Assembly (NCBI GenBank): GCA_019415425.1 | Contig: DXZF01000222.1 | Location: forward strand, 1 to 12,320 | Length of the DNA: 12,320 nt | Direction of reading: 5' to 3' | Source: Bacillota bacterium | GTDB lineage: Bacteria > Bacillota > Clostridia > Christensenellales > QAND01 | In this document: positions 1-8,566 of the stretch, piece after piece | Layout: each line of letters starts with the position of its first letter | How positions within the stretch are numbered: position 1 is the first letter of the stretch | Notes under the pieces: generated by a model | What the model was told of the DNA's origin: nothing | Databases searched by the model: none | Seen by the model: the letters and a program-made list of their open reading frames with translations, nothing else | Made by a program: the position numbers and the translations under genes

Positions 1-48
1 GTCCAACTTCATTCTGCTATTGATGCGAGGGACGATTCTGTAGCGTGA
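1..48 (+). CDS. Possible last codons of a + strand gene entering from the left
   Basis: Frame 1 is open from the window edge to a TGA at 46-48 and would read VQLHSAIDARDDSVA. Frame 2 is also open, to a TAG at 41-43, and would read SNFILLLMRGTIL. I cannot tell which is real and recognise neither. The reason to suspect a gene is the strong + strand intrinsic terminator at 79-112, about 30 bp after either stop. Sequence to the left is needed to identify it. Confidence 0.25.
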   Translation, partial: VQLHSAIDARDDSVA

Positions 49-78
49 CCTGCGCGATGGAGAATAACATTAAGGTGA

Positions 79-112
79 AAGGCCATGGGAGAGTGCCCAT
101 GGCCTTCTTTTT
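79..112 (+). terminator. Intrinsic terminator of the unit entering from the left
   Basis: An 11-bp perfect stem (AAGGCCATGGG at 79-89 with CCCATGGCCTT at 96-106) closes a 6-nt loop. It is followed on the + strand by C and five T (107-112). The - strand side has no T-run, so the terminator acts on + strand transcripts only. Confidence 0.85.
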
Positions 113-411
113 GTGCGCAGGTGCAGGCGACTTTGGCCGGGCGGGCTTTTGCGCACGGCGCGTACGTCGCTGGTGCAATCGAGGGGCACGGTGATCTTCC
201 AACGGGAAAGGCGTGCGAAAGGCGCGAGGGAAAGGCTGCGCTGCTGTATGCAAAGTACTGCGCCCCGTTGGCATGCCATCCTGTGTAATATCCGTATGGA
301 TGCATCACGAATGCTATCCTGCCGTCACTTGTGTGCACACGTGGATTTGCTGCAAGCATGTGGCGAACGGCGCAGGGGCCGATGGGTTGGCACAGTGTCC
401 GCTGCAAATGC
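113..411. other. Intergenic stretch with no supported gene
   Basis: This lies between two terminators that face each other. Several reading frames are open on both strands, but none has a Shine-Dalgarno site, a recognisable motif or a credible start, and the open frames overlap each other. The only local structure I see is a 10-bp palindrome, GTGTGCACAC, near 330-340. I found no tRNA-like fold and no clear promoter. Confidence 0.5.
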
Positions 412-447
412 AAAAAAGGACCGGCATCACAGAGGTGACGCCGGTCC
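412..447 (-). terminator. Intrinsic terminator of the parAB unit
   Basis: Read on the - strand, GGACCGGCGTCAC (447-435) pairs with GTGATGCCGGTCC (430-418). This is a 13-bp stem with one G-U pair and a 4-nt loop, followed by six T (417-412). It lies about 138 nt after the parB stop, leaving a fairly long 3' untranslated stretch that contains no gene I can support. Confidence 0.9.
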
Positions 448-584
448 GTATGGCTTTTATCAACACGCAATGCTCTGGCAAGCAGTGGTGGCAGACGCCG
501 AAAACGATGGGAGGATGCGCGCAAGATGGCGCCTGGCCCCATCCGGCAACATGCGCCGACCAGAGCAGAGCGAGAGCAGCTCGA

Positions 585-1478
585 TCAGAAAGATTCCTGC
601 TCGCCACCCAGCATGGCATAGATGCGTTCCAAATCCTGCTGGGAAAAGTACTCGATGGTAATGCGGCCGCGGGAGAGGCTGCCCGTGAGCGCCACCTTGG
701 TGCCCAGCGCGCGGCGCAGCGTCGCCTCGGCAGAGGCCAAGTGCACATCGCGCACGGGTGTAGCCGATGCCTGTTCCCGCTCCGACTTCAAGGCCTGCGC
801 CATTCGTTCGGCCTGACGCACGCTCAGCCCCTTTTCGACGATCTGCTGTGCAAACGCCTCCTGCTGTGCGGATGGCGCCATCAGGACGGCGCGCGCATGC
901 CCGCTGGACAGCTGCCCGTCACGCACCAACTGCAATGCGCCGGCCGGAAGCGACAGCAGCCGCAGGGCGTTGGCCACGGTCGAGCGGGACTTGCCTACGC
1001 GCTGCGAAACGGCCTCCTGCGTGAAACCGTATGTTTGCATGAGCGTCTGGATGGCCTCTGCCTCTTCCACGGGGTTGAGGTCTGTGCGCTGCAGATTTTC
1101 GATCAGCGCCGCCTCCATCAACTGCTGCTCATCCATCTGGCGCACGATGACGGGCACCTGCACCAGCCCCGCCTTGCGCGCCGCACGCCAACGGCGCTCG
1201 CCTGCGACGATGGTATAGCGCCCGCCCTGACCGCGCGTGACGAGGATGGGCTGCAGAATTCCGTGCAGGCGAATGCTGTCGCTCAACTCCTGCAGCGATT
1301 GCTCGTCGAAAGCCTGCCGCGGCTGAAACGGATTGGGATCCAACCTGTGCAACGCCACTTCCTGTACGCGCTCCCCTTCCGGTTGTTGTAGAATGGTTTT
1401 TTCGGCAATCGTCTGGTTGGCGCCCTCTCCCAGCAGGGCCTCCAGCCCCTTGCCCAAGCGACGGTTTGTCGGGTTCAT
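585..1478 (-). CDS. parB: Chromosome-partitioning protein ParB (Spo0J), parS-binding CTPase
   Basis: ParB loads onto parS, spreads as a CTP-dependent DNA clamp and stimulates the ParA ATPase in origin segregation. The 297-aa product has the usual layout. An N-terminal RLGKGLEALL peptide (residues 7-16) is the typical ParA-contacting tail. The ParB/Srx domain follows, with the CTP-binding GERR motif at 93-96 and the ENLQR motif at 127-131. A helix-turn-helix around 152-177 comes next, then a C-terminal dimerisation region. At the four positions that separate ParB from Noc specificity it has R165, A171, S176 and G193, the ParB type. The ATG at 1478 is chosen because it overlaps the parA stop as ATGA and gives the conserved N-terminus. 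A longer frame to 1547 would add 23 unconserved residues inside parA. The gene is co-transcribed with parA and is probably translationally coupled to it. Confidence 0.97.
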   Translation of the reverse strand: MNPTNRRLGKGLEALLGEGANQTIAEKTILQQPEGERVQEVALHRLDPNPFQPRQAFDEQSLQELSDSIRLHGILQPILVTRGQGGRYTIVAGERRWRAARKAGLVQVPVIVRQMDEQQLMEAALIENLQRTDLNPVEEAEAIQTLMQTYGFTQEAVSQRVGKSRSTVANALRLLSLPAGALQLVRDGQLSSGHARAVLMAPSAQQEAFAQQIVEKGLSVRQAERMAQALKSEREQASATPVRDVHLASAEATLRRALGTKVALTGSLSRGRITIEYFSQQDLERIYAMLGGEQESF

Positions 1479-2251
1479 GCTTTCACCTCTTCGTTGGATT
1501 GGATGACCTCCTGCGCCAGTTGCATATATGCCCGCGCGCCGGAGCACGAGGGGTCATACATGATGATGGGCAGCCCAAAGCTGGGGGCTTCCCCCAAGCG
1601 GACGTTGCGCGGGATCATGGTTTCGTACACCTTGTTGTCAAAGTATTTTTTGACCTCGGCCACCACCTGCTGCGAGAGATTGGTGCGCGGATCGTACATC
1701 GTCAGCACTACGCCCTCCATGGAAAGCGTGGGGTTGAGGCGTTTGGAGACGATGCCCACGGTGCTGACCAGTTGGCTCAGCCCCTCCAGCGCGAAGAATT
1801 CACACTGAATGGGGACGAGAATCTTATCCGCAGCGGTCAAGGCATTGAGTGTCAATAGCCCCAACGACGGCGGGCAATCGATGAGAATGAAATCGTACTG
1901 TGCGCGCAGCGGATCCAGCACCCCTTTGAGGATGTGTTCGCGCGCAATCATGCCCGTCAGCTCGATTTCCGCTCCCACGAGTTGAATGTTGCTGGGCAGC
2001 AGATCCAGCCCCTGTACTTTGGTGGGGCGAATGGCGTCCTCGGCGGGCTCGCTGTCGATCAGCACTTCGTAGACTGAAACCCCGACTTCGTCTTTTTCAA
2101 AGCCCAATCCGCTGGTGGTATTGCCCTGCGGGTCAATATCGACGGTTAAAACGCGCTTGCCCAGCCGCGCCAGGCATGCACTGAGGTTGATATTGGTCGT
2201 TGTCTTTCCCACGCCGCCCTTTTGGTTGGCAATGGCGATGATCTTTCCCAA
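1475..2251 (-). CDS. parA: Chromosome-partitioning ATPase ParA (Soj)
   Basis: This is a deviant-Walker ATPase that binds the nucleoid non-specifically and acts with ParB in origin segregation; in spore-formers Soj also regulates DnaA. The 258-aa product shows the deviant Walker A KGGVGKTT (residues 11-18), the A' motif DIDPQGN (38-44), Walker B LIDCPPS (123-129), and the conserved YDPRTNLS segment (186-193). The start is taken as TTG at 2251. It has GGGAGGTG six bases upstream and begins LGKIIAIANQKGG, the normal N-terminus. An in-frame ATG at 2347 would add 32 residues, but that ATG is part of parS1 and lies upstream of the apparent promoter. The stop overlaps the parB start by 4 bp. The gene is likely under the promoter at 2288-2317. 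Confidence 0.97.
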   Translation of the reverse strand: MGKIIAIANQKGGVGKTTTNINLSACLARLGKRVLTVDIDPQGNTTSGLGFEKDEVGVSVYEVLIDSEPAEDAIRPTKVQGLDLLPSNIQLVGAEIELTGMIAREHILKGVLDPLRAQYDFILIDCPPSLGLLTLNALTAADKILVPIQCEFFALEGLSQLVSTVGIVSKRLNPTLSMEGVVLTMYDPRTNLSQQVVAEVKKYFDNKVYETMIPRNVRLGEAPSFGLPIIMYDPSCSGARAYMQLAQEVIQSNEEVKA

Positions 2252-2287
2252 GGGGCACCTCCCACTGTTTGAACACGTTACCATCCT

Positions 2288-2317
2288 ATTATAGCGACCA
2301 TGGGTAGGGATTGTAAA
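2288..2317 (-). promoter_or_regulatory. Sigma-A-type promoter of parAB
   Basis: On the - strand a TTTACA -35 (2317-2312; 5 of 6 consensus) and a perfect TATAAT -10 (2293-2288) are separated by 18 bp. A start near 2281 would give a leader of about 30 nt before the parA TTG, including its Shine-Dalgarno. parS1 begins only 13 bp upstream of the -35. ParB loaded there could therefore touch RNA polymerase, which would be autoregulation by inference. Confidence 0.8.
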
Positions 2318-2330
2318 CCCGGAAGTACGA

Positions 2331-2346
2331 TGTTTCACGTGAAACA
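2331..2346. promoter_or_regulatory. parS site 1 (ParB loading site)
   Basis: TGTTTCACGTGAAACA matches the bacterial parS consensus TGTTNCACGTGAAACA at every position and is fully palindromic. It lies in the noc-parA gap, just upstream of the parAB promoter. parS in the parAB neighbourhood is the usual arrangement in Bacillota. Confidence 0.97.
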
Positions 2347-2366
2347 TCGGCGACGGCCCAACGCAC

Positions 2367-2402
2367 AGCGGGGAGATGTTTCACGTGAAACATCTCCCCG
2401 CT
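2367..2402. repeat. 36-bp perfect palindrome built around parS2
   Basis: The dyad symmetry of parS2 continues through AGCGGGGAG on the left and CTCCCCGCT on the right, so all 36 bases from 2367 to 2402 are self-complementary. The symmetry breaks at 2366/2403. parS1 has only a further A/T pair of symmetry beyond its 16-bp core. No T-run follows on either strand, so it is not a standard terminator. It lies about 60 bp past the noc stop and could still fold in the noc transcript. Confidence 0.95.
2377..2392. promoter_or_regulatory. parS site 2 (ParB loading site)
   Basis: This is a second perfect consensus parS, 46 bp centre-to-centre from site 1. It is the core of a longer palindrome at 2367-2402. 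Together the two sites make a compact centromere-like cluster between noc and parA. Confidence 0.97.
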
Positions 2403-2462
2403 TACAATGAGATGGAAGGAAGAGGCGAATGGCGATGCCAGGCGCCAATATGGCGCAAGCCC

Positions 2463-3305
2463 TTAGGCCTGCGCGTGCGCCCGGTGTTTGGGGATGGTGA
2501 CGGTTACCTGGAAGCAATCGGTCTGGTCCTCCACCTGGCACTTGGCCGAGAGCCCGGAGGTGGACACCTGCTCCACCAACTTGCGGATGCCGTTGATCAA
2601 CAGGCGGCCGTCGCGGATTACGCCGGAAACGCGCTTGCGCGGCGTCGGCTCGGAATCGGCGTACAGCTTGTCCAACGTGCGCTCCACCAGGTCCTCTGTA
2701 GCCTTGACCGAGAGGCCGTCCCGACGGATGATTTCAATCAGCTCCAGCTGCATCTTGGCTTCGGGAATGCGCAACAGCGTGCGCGCATGGCGCTCACTCA
2801 ACCGGCCGGCCAGAATGGCGTTTTTGACCTGCGGCGCCATCTTGAGAATGCGCAGCTTGTTGGCCACGGTGCTCTGGTTCTTGCCGATGCGCCGTGCAAG
2901 GTCCTCCTGCGTGATGCCGTGCTCCTTGAGCAGATTCCGAAACGCTTCCGCTTCGTCAAAGAAGTGGAGGTTCTCGCGCTGCAGATTTTCAATCAGCGCC
3001 ATCACAGCGCTGTCCTGCTCACCTGCGCACTGCACCAGCGCATCGATATACGCCAGGCCGGCGCGCTTGGTGGCACGCAGGCGGCGTTCTCCTGCGATCA
3101 GCTCGTACTGCGTGGGGCCCAACTTGCGCACGACAATGGGTTGCATGAGGCCATAGCGGCGAATGGACCGTGCCAGCTCATCGATACTCGCCTCGGAAAA
3201 CGAACGGCGTGGCTGATAGGGATTGGGGCGAATCCACTGCACCGGGATGGATTCTACCATACGCGTTTGATCATGCATTGCCGAAGAGGTCTTGTTTGCC
3301 AGCAT
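2463..3305 (-). CDS. noc: Nucleoid occlusion protein Noc (ParB paralogue)
   Basis: Noc is a ParB-family CTPase that binds dispersed NBS sites and keeps the division septum off the nucleoid. The 280-aa product has the ParB/Srx domain with the CTP-binding GERR motif (residues 72-75) and ENLQRENL (106-113), a helix-turn-helix at about 131-156, and a C-terminal domain ending in VTVTIPK like known Noc proteins. At the four positions that set DNA specificity it carries Q144, K150, K155 and R172. This is the complete Noc-type QKKR set, with the same spacing as in parB of this window. Start choice: AAGGAG is 11 nt from the ATG at 3305 and 8 nt from a GTG at 3308. A GTG at 3317 would abut the Shine-Dalgarno and is unlikely. 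None of these starts yields the basic, aromatic amphipathic helix that tethers Bacillus Noc to the membrane. Confidence 0.9.
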   Translation of the reverse strand: MLANKTSSAMHDQTRMVESIPVQWIRPNPYQPRRSFSEASIDELARSIRRYGLMQPIVVRKLGPTQYELIAGERRLRATKRAGLAYIDALVQCAGEQDSAVMALIENLQRENLHFFDEAEAFRNLLKEHGITQEDLARRIGKNQSTVANKLRILKMAPQVKNAILAGRLSERHARTLLRIPEAKMQLELIEIIRRDGLSVKATEDLVERTLDKLYADSEPTPRKRVSGVIRDGRLLINGIRKLVEQVSTSGLSAKCQVEDQTDCFQVTVTIPKHRAHAQA

Positions 3306-3308
3306 CAC

Positions 3309-3670
3309 AAATTTCACTCCTTGATTTGTAGATGTTTAACCATTCGATATGTATTTTGCACTTTCCTGCCCATACGCAAAACAAGTCAAACATCGACAAA
3401 AGATGTATGAATACGCAAAAAGATTCGACATCCCGGTCGAGTGTGTATACGACCCATGCCCGGGAAACGCGACAAAGCACGGCGCGTTTCTACCCATTGA
3501 GGCACAAAAGGGCAACCAAGACGGGCTGTGCGGCATTGCCCGGCCAATGAGAACGCCGTTGTGCTGTCAAGCGATGGTTGGAAAACGTCGAAGGGGAAAT
3601 GCCGGGAAATCGACGCGGCCAAACAGCATCGGGCAAAAGGCGACCGGATGTGCAAACCGGCCATTTGCAT
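3309..3670. other. Intergenic region upstream of noc, no supported gene
   Basis: About 360 bp separate the noc start from the rsmG terminator. The noc-proximal 100 bp are visibly richer in A+T than the rest of the window. noc must be transcribed from within this stretch or by read-through, but I see no convincing -35/-10 pair. A + strand frame at 3349-3672 is open for 107 codons. It has no Shine-Dalgarno, no motif and atypical codon ends, so I do not call it. Two degenerate Noc-site-like sequences occur at 3455-3468 and 3597-3610. Confidence 0.5.
3597..3610. promoter_or_regulatory. Degenerate candidate Noc-binding site
   Basis: AAATGCCGGGAAAT agrees with the Bacillus Noc site ATTTCCCGGGAAAT at 11 of 14 positions. 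The right half is perfect and the left half poor. It sits about 290 bp upstream of noc. A chance match of this quality is quite possible. Confidence 0.2.
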
Positions 3671-3703
3671 AAAAAAAGATGGCCGCATTTGCATCGGCCA
3701 TCT
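3671..3703 (-). terminator. Intrinsic terminator after rsmG
   Basis: Read on the - strand, AGATGGCCG (3703-3695) pairs with CGGCCATCT (3685-3677) across a 9-nt loop, and the pairing runs into a seven-T tract (3677-3671). It begins 12 bp after the rsmG stop. It ends the mnmE/mnmG/rsmG unit and separates it from noc. Confidence 0.9.
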
Positions 3704-3715
3704 GATGAAACGAAT

Positions 3716-4419
3716 CTATACGAGCGGTTGGCGCTGGGGCAGCCCCGCCTTGCGTGGATACTTTGTGGGTGTGTGCATGCATTTGACGGCATGAATCAAC
3801 ACGTGCTGTCGCCCCGGCACAAGCGCATCGTGGAGGCTGGGCGGCTCTGCGCCCAGCACGCGGTATGCCCGCTGTGCCTGCAGCGCCTCCTCCCGGCCCT
3901 GCGGCCCCTTATACGCGACCATCTGCCCACCCAGACGCAGCAAGGGCAAACAGTACTCACACAGCACGGGCAGGCCTGCGACCGCCCGTGCCAGCGCCAT
4001 ATCGTACTGCTCCCGGTGCACCTTTTGCCGGCCGGCATCTTCGGCGCGCAGGTGCAGGGCCCGCACGTTGCGCAGGCCCAGCTGTTCTGCGGTACGCGAG
4101 AGGAAGTCCACGCGCTTGCGCAGGGCATCCATCAACGTAAAGGAGGCTTCGGGCCGCAAAATGGCCAGCACCAAGCCCGGGAACCCCGCGCCCGCCCCCA
4201 CATCCACACAGCGCATGCCCGGCTGCAGCCACGGTTGGCGCAAGAGCGATGCGCTGTCCAAAAAGTGCAGCGGAACCGCCTCGTCGGGGTCGGTAATCGC
4301 GGTCAGGTTCATGGTGGCGTTGGCCTGCAGCAACAGCGAAAAGTAGGCCTCCAATTGCGCAAGCGCCTGCGGGGTGTAGGCGATCTGCATGCTGTCAAGG
4401 CCTGCGCGCAAAGCGTCGA

Positions 4420-4423
<4 letters not shown>
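3716..4423 (-). CDS. rsmG: 16S rRNA (guanine-527-N7)-methyltransferase RsmG (GidB)
   Basis: RsmG uses S-adenosylmethionine to make m7G527 in the 530 loop of 16S rRNA; its loss gives low-level streptomycin resistance in other bacteria. The 235-aa product has the family landmarks: NLTAI (39-43), HFLDS (53-57), the SAM-binding loop DVGAGAGFPG (74-83), the ARAVA segment (145-149), and the conserved tail KYPRKAGLPQRQPL (221-234). Its length is normal. The ATG at 4423 overlaps the mnmG stop by 4 bp (ATGA), the same coupling as at parA-parB. It is the last gene before the terminator at 3671-3703. Confidence 0.97.
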
Positions 4424-6291
<1,868 letters not shown>

Positions 6292-6303
6292 TGGCGTTTC
6301 CTC

Positions 6304-7665
6304 CTATTTTCCAACGCAAAATTGGGCAAAGATGCGCGCAATCACGTCGTCATCCAACGTCTGCCCCGTAATCTCACCCAGCGCCCGCAACGCCTCGCGC
6401 GCATCCGACGCCGCAATGTCGGCCGGAATGCCGTCCGCATACGCCTGCAGGGAAGCGTGCAGCAATGTGCAGGCACGGGACAGCACCTCGGCGTGGCGCG
6501 CATTGGTGATACACTCCTGGTGCTGTTCGCCCACGCCTGCGGCTGCAAGCACCGCGCGCAACAGCGCCTGCACCCCCTCGCCGGTGTTGGCACAGCAGCG
6601 GTGTACGCCCAGCGCCTGTGGGCATTGTGCGGCAACCGCTTCGGCCGTCAAGTGCGCGGGCAAATCCGATTTGTTCAGCGCAATCACCACCGGCACGCCG
6701 GACAGCTGTGCGCACGCCAGCGCATCGTCCTGCTGCAGTGGCATGGACGCGTCCACGACCCAGATCGCCACGTCTGCCTGTGCGATCTGCCGCTGCCCCA
6801 ACGCCATGCCGCGCGACTCCACGCCCTGCGCCTCAGCGCGCATCCCGGCGGTATCGAACAGGCGCAACGTTACCCCGTCCAGCGCGATGGCGTGCTCCAC
6901 CACGTCGCGCGTCGTGCCGGCCTCCTGCGCGACCAGTGCCCGTTCAAACCCCGCTGCGGCGTTGAGCAGCGAGCTCTTGCCCACGTTGGGGCGGCCGACG
7001 ATGGCACAGCGCACCCCTTCCTGCAGCAGACGGCCGCTGCGATAGCTCTCGCGCAGCGACGCTGCGCGCACATACACCGCCTGCAACTGCGCAAAGCCCT
7101 CTGCGTTGGCCTCTTCCTCCCAATCGTCCTCGGGGAAATCCACGCCGGCTTCGATGCAGGCCAATGCGTGCGTAAGGTCATCGATGAGCGCGTGAACGGC
7201 GGAGGAAACGCTGCCCTGCAGCTGCAACAGCGAACTGTGCGCGGCCCGCTGGCTCTCTGCGCCGATCAACTCCATCACGGCCTCGGCCTGCGAGAGGTCG
7301 ATGCGGCCGTTCTCAAAGGCGCGGCGCGTAAATTCGCCGGGTTGTGCCGGGCGCAGGCCCAGCGGCAATTCACACAGCAGCTGCAACACGTCGTGCACGA
7401 CGGCGAGGGAACCGTGCAATTGCAGCTCCACCACATCTTCGCGCGTATAGGTGTGTGGGGCCGGCATATACACGGCCATGGCCTCGTCGAGCATCGCGCC
7501 ATCCTGATTGCGGATATGGCCATAGTGCAACATGCGCGGGCGGATGGAAGCTTTTGTATCAAAGACCGCCTCCAACACGGCGCGCGCCATGGGGCCGCTG
7601 ATGCGAATGACGGCGATTCCCCCGCGCCCCTGCGGCGTGGCCAGCGCAAAAATGGTCTGTTCCAA
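6304..7665 (-). CDS. mnmE: tRNA modification GTPase MnmE (TrmE)
   Basis: MnmE is a GTPase activated by dimerisation that works with MnmG on wobble uridine 34. In the 453-aa product an N-terminal folate-binding domain starts EQTIFALATPQGRGGIAV. The helical domain is interrupted by the G domain, which has G1 GRPNVGKS (224-231), G2 TTRD (251-254), G3 DTAG (271-274) and G4 NKSD (331-334). The chain ends in CVGK, the conserved C-terminal C-x-G-K motif. Start: TTG at 7665 has GGAGG 8 nt upstream and gives the usual N-terminus and length. An in-frame ATG at 7680 adds five residues, has no Shine-Dalgarno, and overlaps the one serving the TTG. The terminator-like hairpin at 7684-7710 lies just upstream, so supply from jag may be partial. 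Confidence 0.95.
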   Translation of the reverse strand: MEQTIFALATPQGRGGIAVIRISGPMARAVLEAVFDTKASIRPRMLHYGHIRNQDGAMLDEAMAVYMPAPHTYTREDVVELQLHGSLAVVHDVLQLLCELPLGLRPAQPGEFTRRAFENGRIDLSQAEAVMELIGAESQRAAHSSLLQLQGSVSSAVHALIDDLTHALACIEAGVDFPEDDWEEEANAEGFAQLQAVYVRAASLRESYRSGRLLQEGVRCAIVGRPNVGKSSLLNAAAGFERALVAQEAGTTRDVVEHAIALDGVTLRLFDTAGMRAEAQGVESRGMALGQRQIAQADVAIWVVDASMPLQQDDALACAQLSGVPVVIALNKSDLPAHLTAEAVAAQCPQALGVHRCCANTGEGVQALLRAVLAAAGVGEQHQECITNARHAEVLSRACTLLHASLQAYADGIPADIAASDAREALRALGEITGQTLDDDVIARIFAQFCVGK

Positions 7666-7683
7666 ACTTCTTCCCTCCATACC

Positions 7684-7710
7684 AAAAGAGCCCGGCAGCA
7701 CCGGGCTCTT
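7684..7710 (-). terminator. Weak intrinsic terminator or attenuator between jag and mnmE
   Basis: On the - strand AAGAGCCCGG (7710-7701) pairs with CCGGGCTCTT (7695-7686) across a 5-nt loop. The stem is a strong 10 bp, but only four T follow in a row (7687-7684) before GG. It starts 11 bp after the jag stop. I found no obvious separate mnmE promoter, so this hairpin probably lowers rather than abolishes transcription into mnmE. Confidence 0.7.
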
Positions 7711-7720
7711 GATCGCAAGC

Positions 7721-8554
7721 TTATTTGAGCGTGATGACCACATGGCGGTGCGGCTCTTCCCCTTCGCTGTGCGTGGTCACGTACGGGCTGCTCTGCAACG
7801 TGGCGTGCAGCACGCGGCGCTCATAGGGGTTCATGGGCTCCAGCGCCATGGGTTTCCCGCTGCGGCGCACGTCCTCCGCCATGCGCTTGGCCAAACGCGT
7901 CAGCGTCTCTTCGCGCTTGATACGGTAGTTTTCGGTGTCCACGACGATGCGCTTGTACGGCCCGTCCTCGCGGTTGGCCACCAGGCTGGTCAGGTATTGC
8001 AGGGCGTTGAGCGTCTCGCCCCTGCGGCCGATCAACACGCCCATGGAGGGACCCGAAACGCGCATGTACAGACATTGCCCGTCGTTAAAGCAGTCCACTT
8101 TGGCGGTTTCAAGGCCCATTTTCTGCAGCAGTCCGCGCAAAAATTCGGCCTCTTTCCCGCCCTCACACGGTTCGCCCCAATCGCGCTGCGGCACGCGTGC
8201 TGCGCCTTTGCCGCCACGGGCGTTGCGCGGCCCGCGCTCGCGTGAACGCTGCTGGGAACGCTCCTGCCCTTCGCGCGGCGGGCGCGGGCTCTTGCGGCGC
8301 TCTGCAGCGCGGCGTTCCTTTTCCTGGCGCTCGCGCTCTGCCTCTTCGGCCTGCTGGGCCAGCGCGCGCTCAATTTCCTGCTGATCGCGCTCGGTCAGGC
8401 GGATCAAGCACTGCTTGGTGCCCATGCCCAGAAAGCGCCTGCCACCCTCTTGCAGAATTTCAATATCGACTTCGTCGATGGAGAGGCCCATCTGGTCCAG
8501 GCCTTTGAAAATGGCCTCATCGACTGTCTTTGCCTGTACTTCAATTGATCTCAA
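7721..8554 (-). CDS. jag: RNA-binding protein Jag/KhpB (SpoIIIJ-associated)
   Basis: Jag (KhpB/EloR) is a cytoplasmic KH-R3H RNA-binding protein encoded after yidC in most Bacillota and linked to cell elongation and division in streptococci. The 277-aa product has an N-terminal Jag_N domain (1-54, MRSIEVQAKTVDEAI onward). A very basic and acidic, low-complexity linker (about 56-125) is rich in R, E and Q. A KH domain with GRRGETL (176-182) follows, then an R3H domain with the R-x3-H pair R246/H250 in NPYERRVLHATLQ. The TTG start at 8554 has AGGAGG 8 nt upstream, and this Shine-Dalgarno overlaps the yidC TAG stop. The gene belongs to the yidC transcription unit. Confidence 0.95.
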   Translation of the reverse strand: MRSIEVQAKTVDEAIFKGLDQMGLSIDEVDIEILQEGGRRFLGMGTKQCLIRLTERDQQEIERALAQQAEEAERERQEKERRAAERRKSPRPPREGQERSQQRSRERGPRNARGGKGAARVPQRDWGEPCEGGKEAEFLRGLLQKMGLETAKVDCFNDGQCLYMRVSGPSMGVLIGRRGETLNALQYLTSLVANREDGPYKRIVVDTENYRIKREETLTRLAKRMAEDVRRSGKPMALEPMNPYERRVLHATLQSSPYVTTHSEGEEPHRHVVITLK

Positions 8555-8566
8555 GGAACCGTCCTC

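Noticed and set aside
9..542. 177-codon - strand frame downstream of parB
   Set aside because: It crosses the parB terminator and the + strand terminator and has no start signal or motif.
213..1391. 392-codon + strand frame over parB and its downstream region
   Set aside because: Most of it is antisense to parB. The portion outside parB shows no recognisable domain and crosses the parB terminator.
2376..3410. + strand frame starting MFHVKH at parS2, and the ParA extension starting MFHVKH at 2347
   Set aside because: The ATG and the six codons are simply the parS palindrome read as protein. The + frame is antisense to noc, and the ParA extension lies upstream of the apparent promoter.
3349..3672. 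107-codon + strand frame upstream of noc, opening MYFALSCPYAKQVKH
   Set aside because: The first half looks somewhat protein-like, but there is no Shine-Dalgarno, codon third positions are unlike the neighbours, the second half is low-quality, and it ends in the rsmG terminator. Homologue searches could reopen this.
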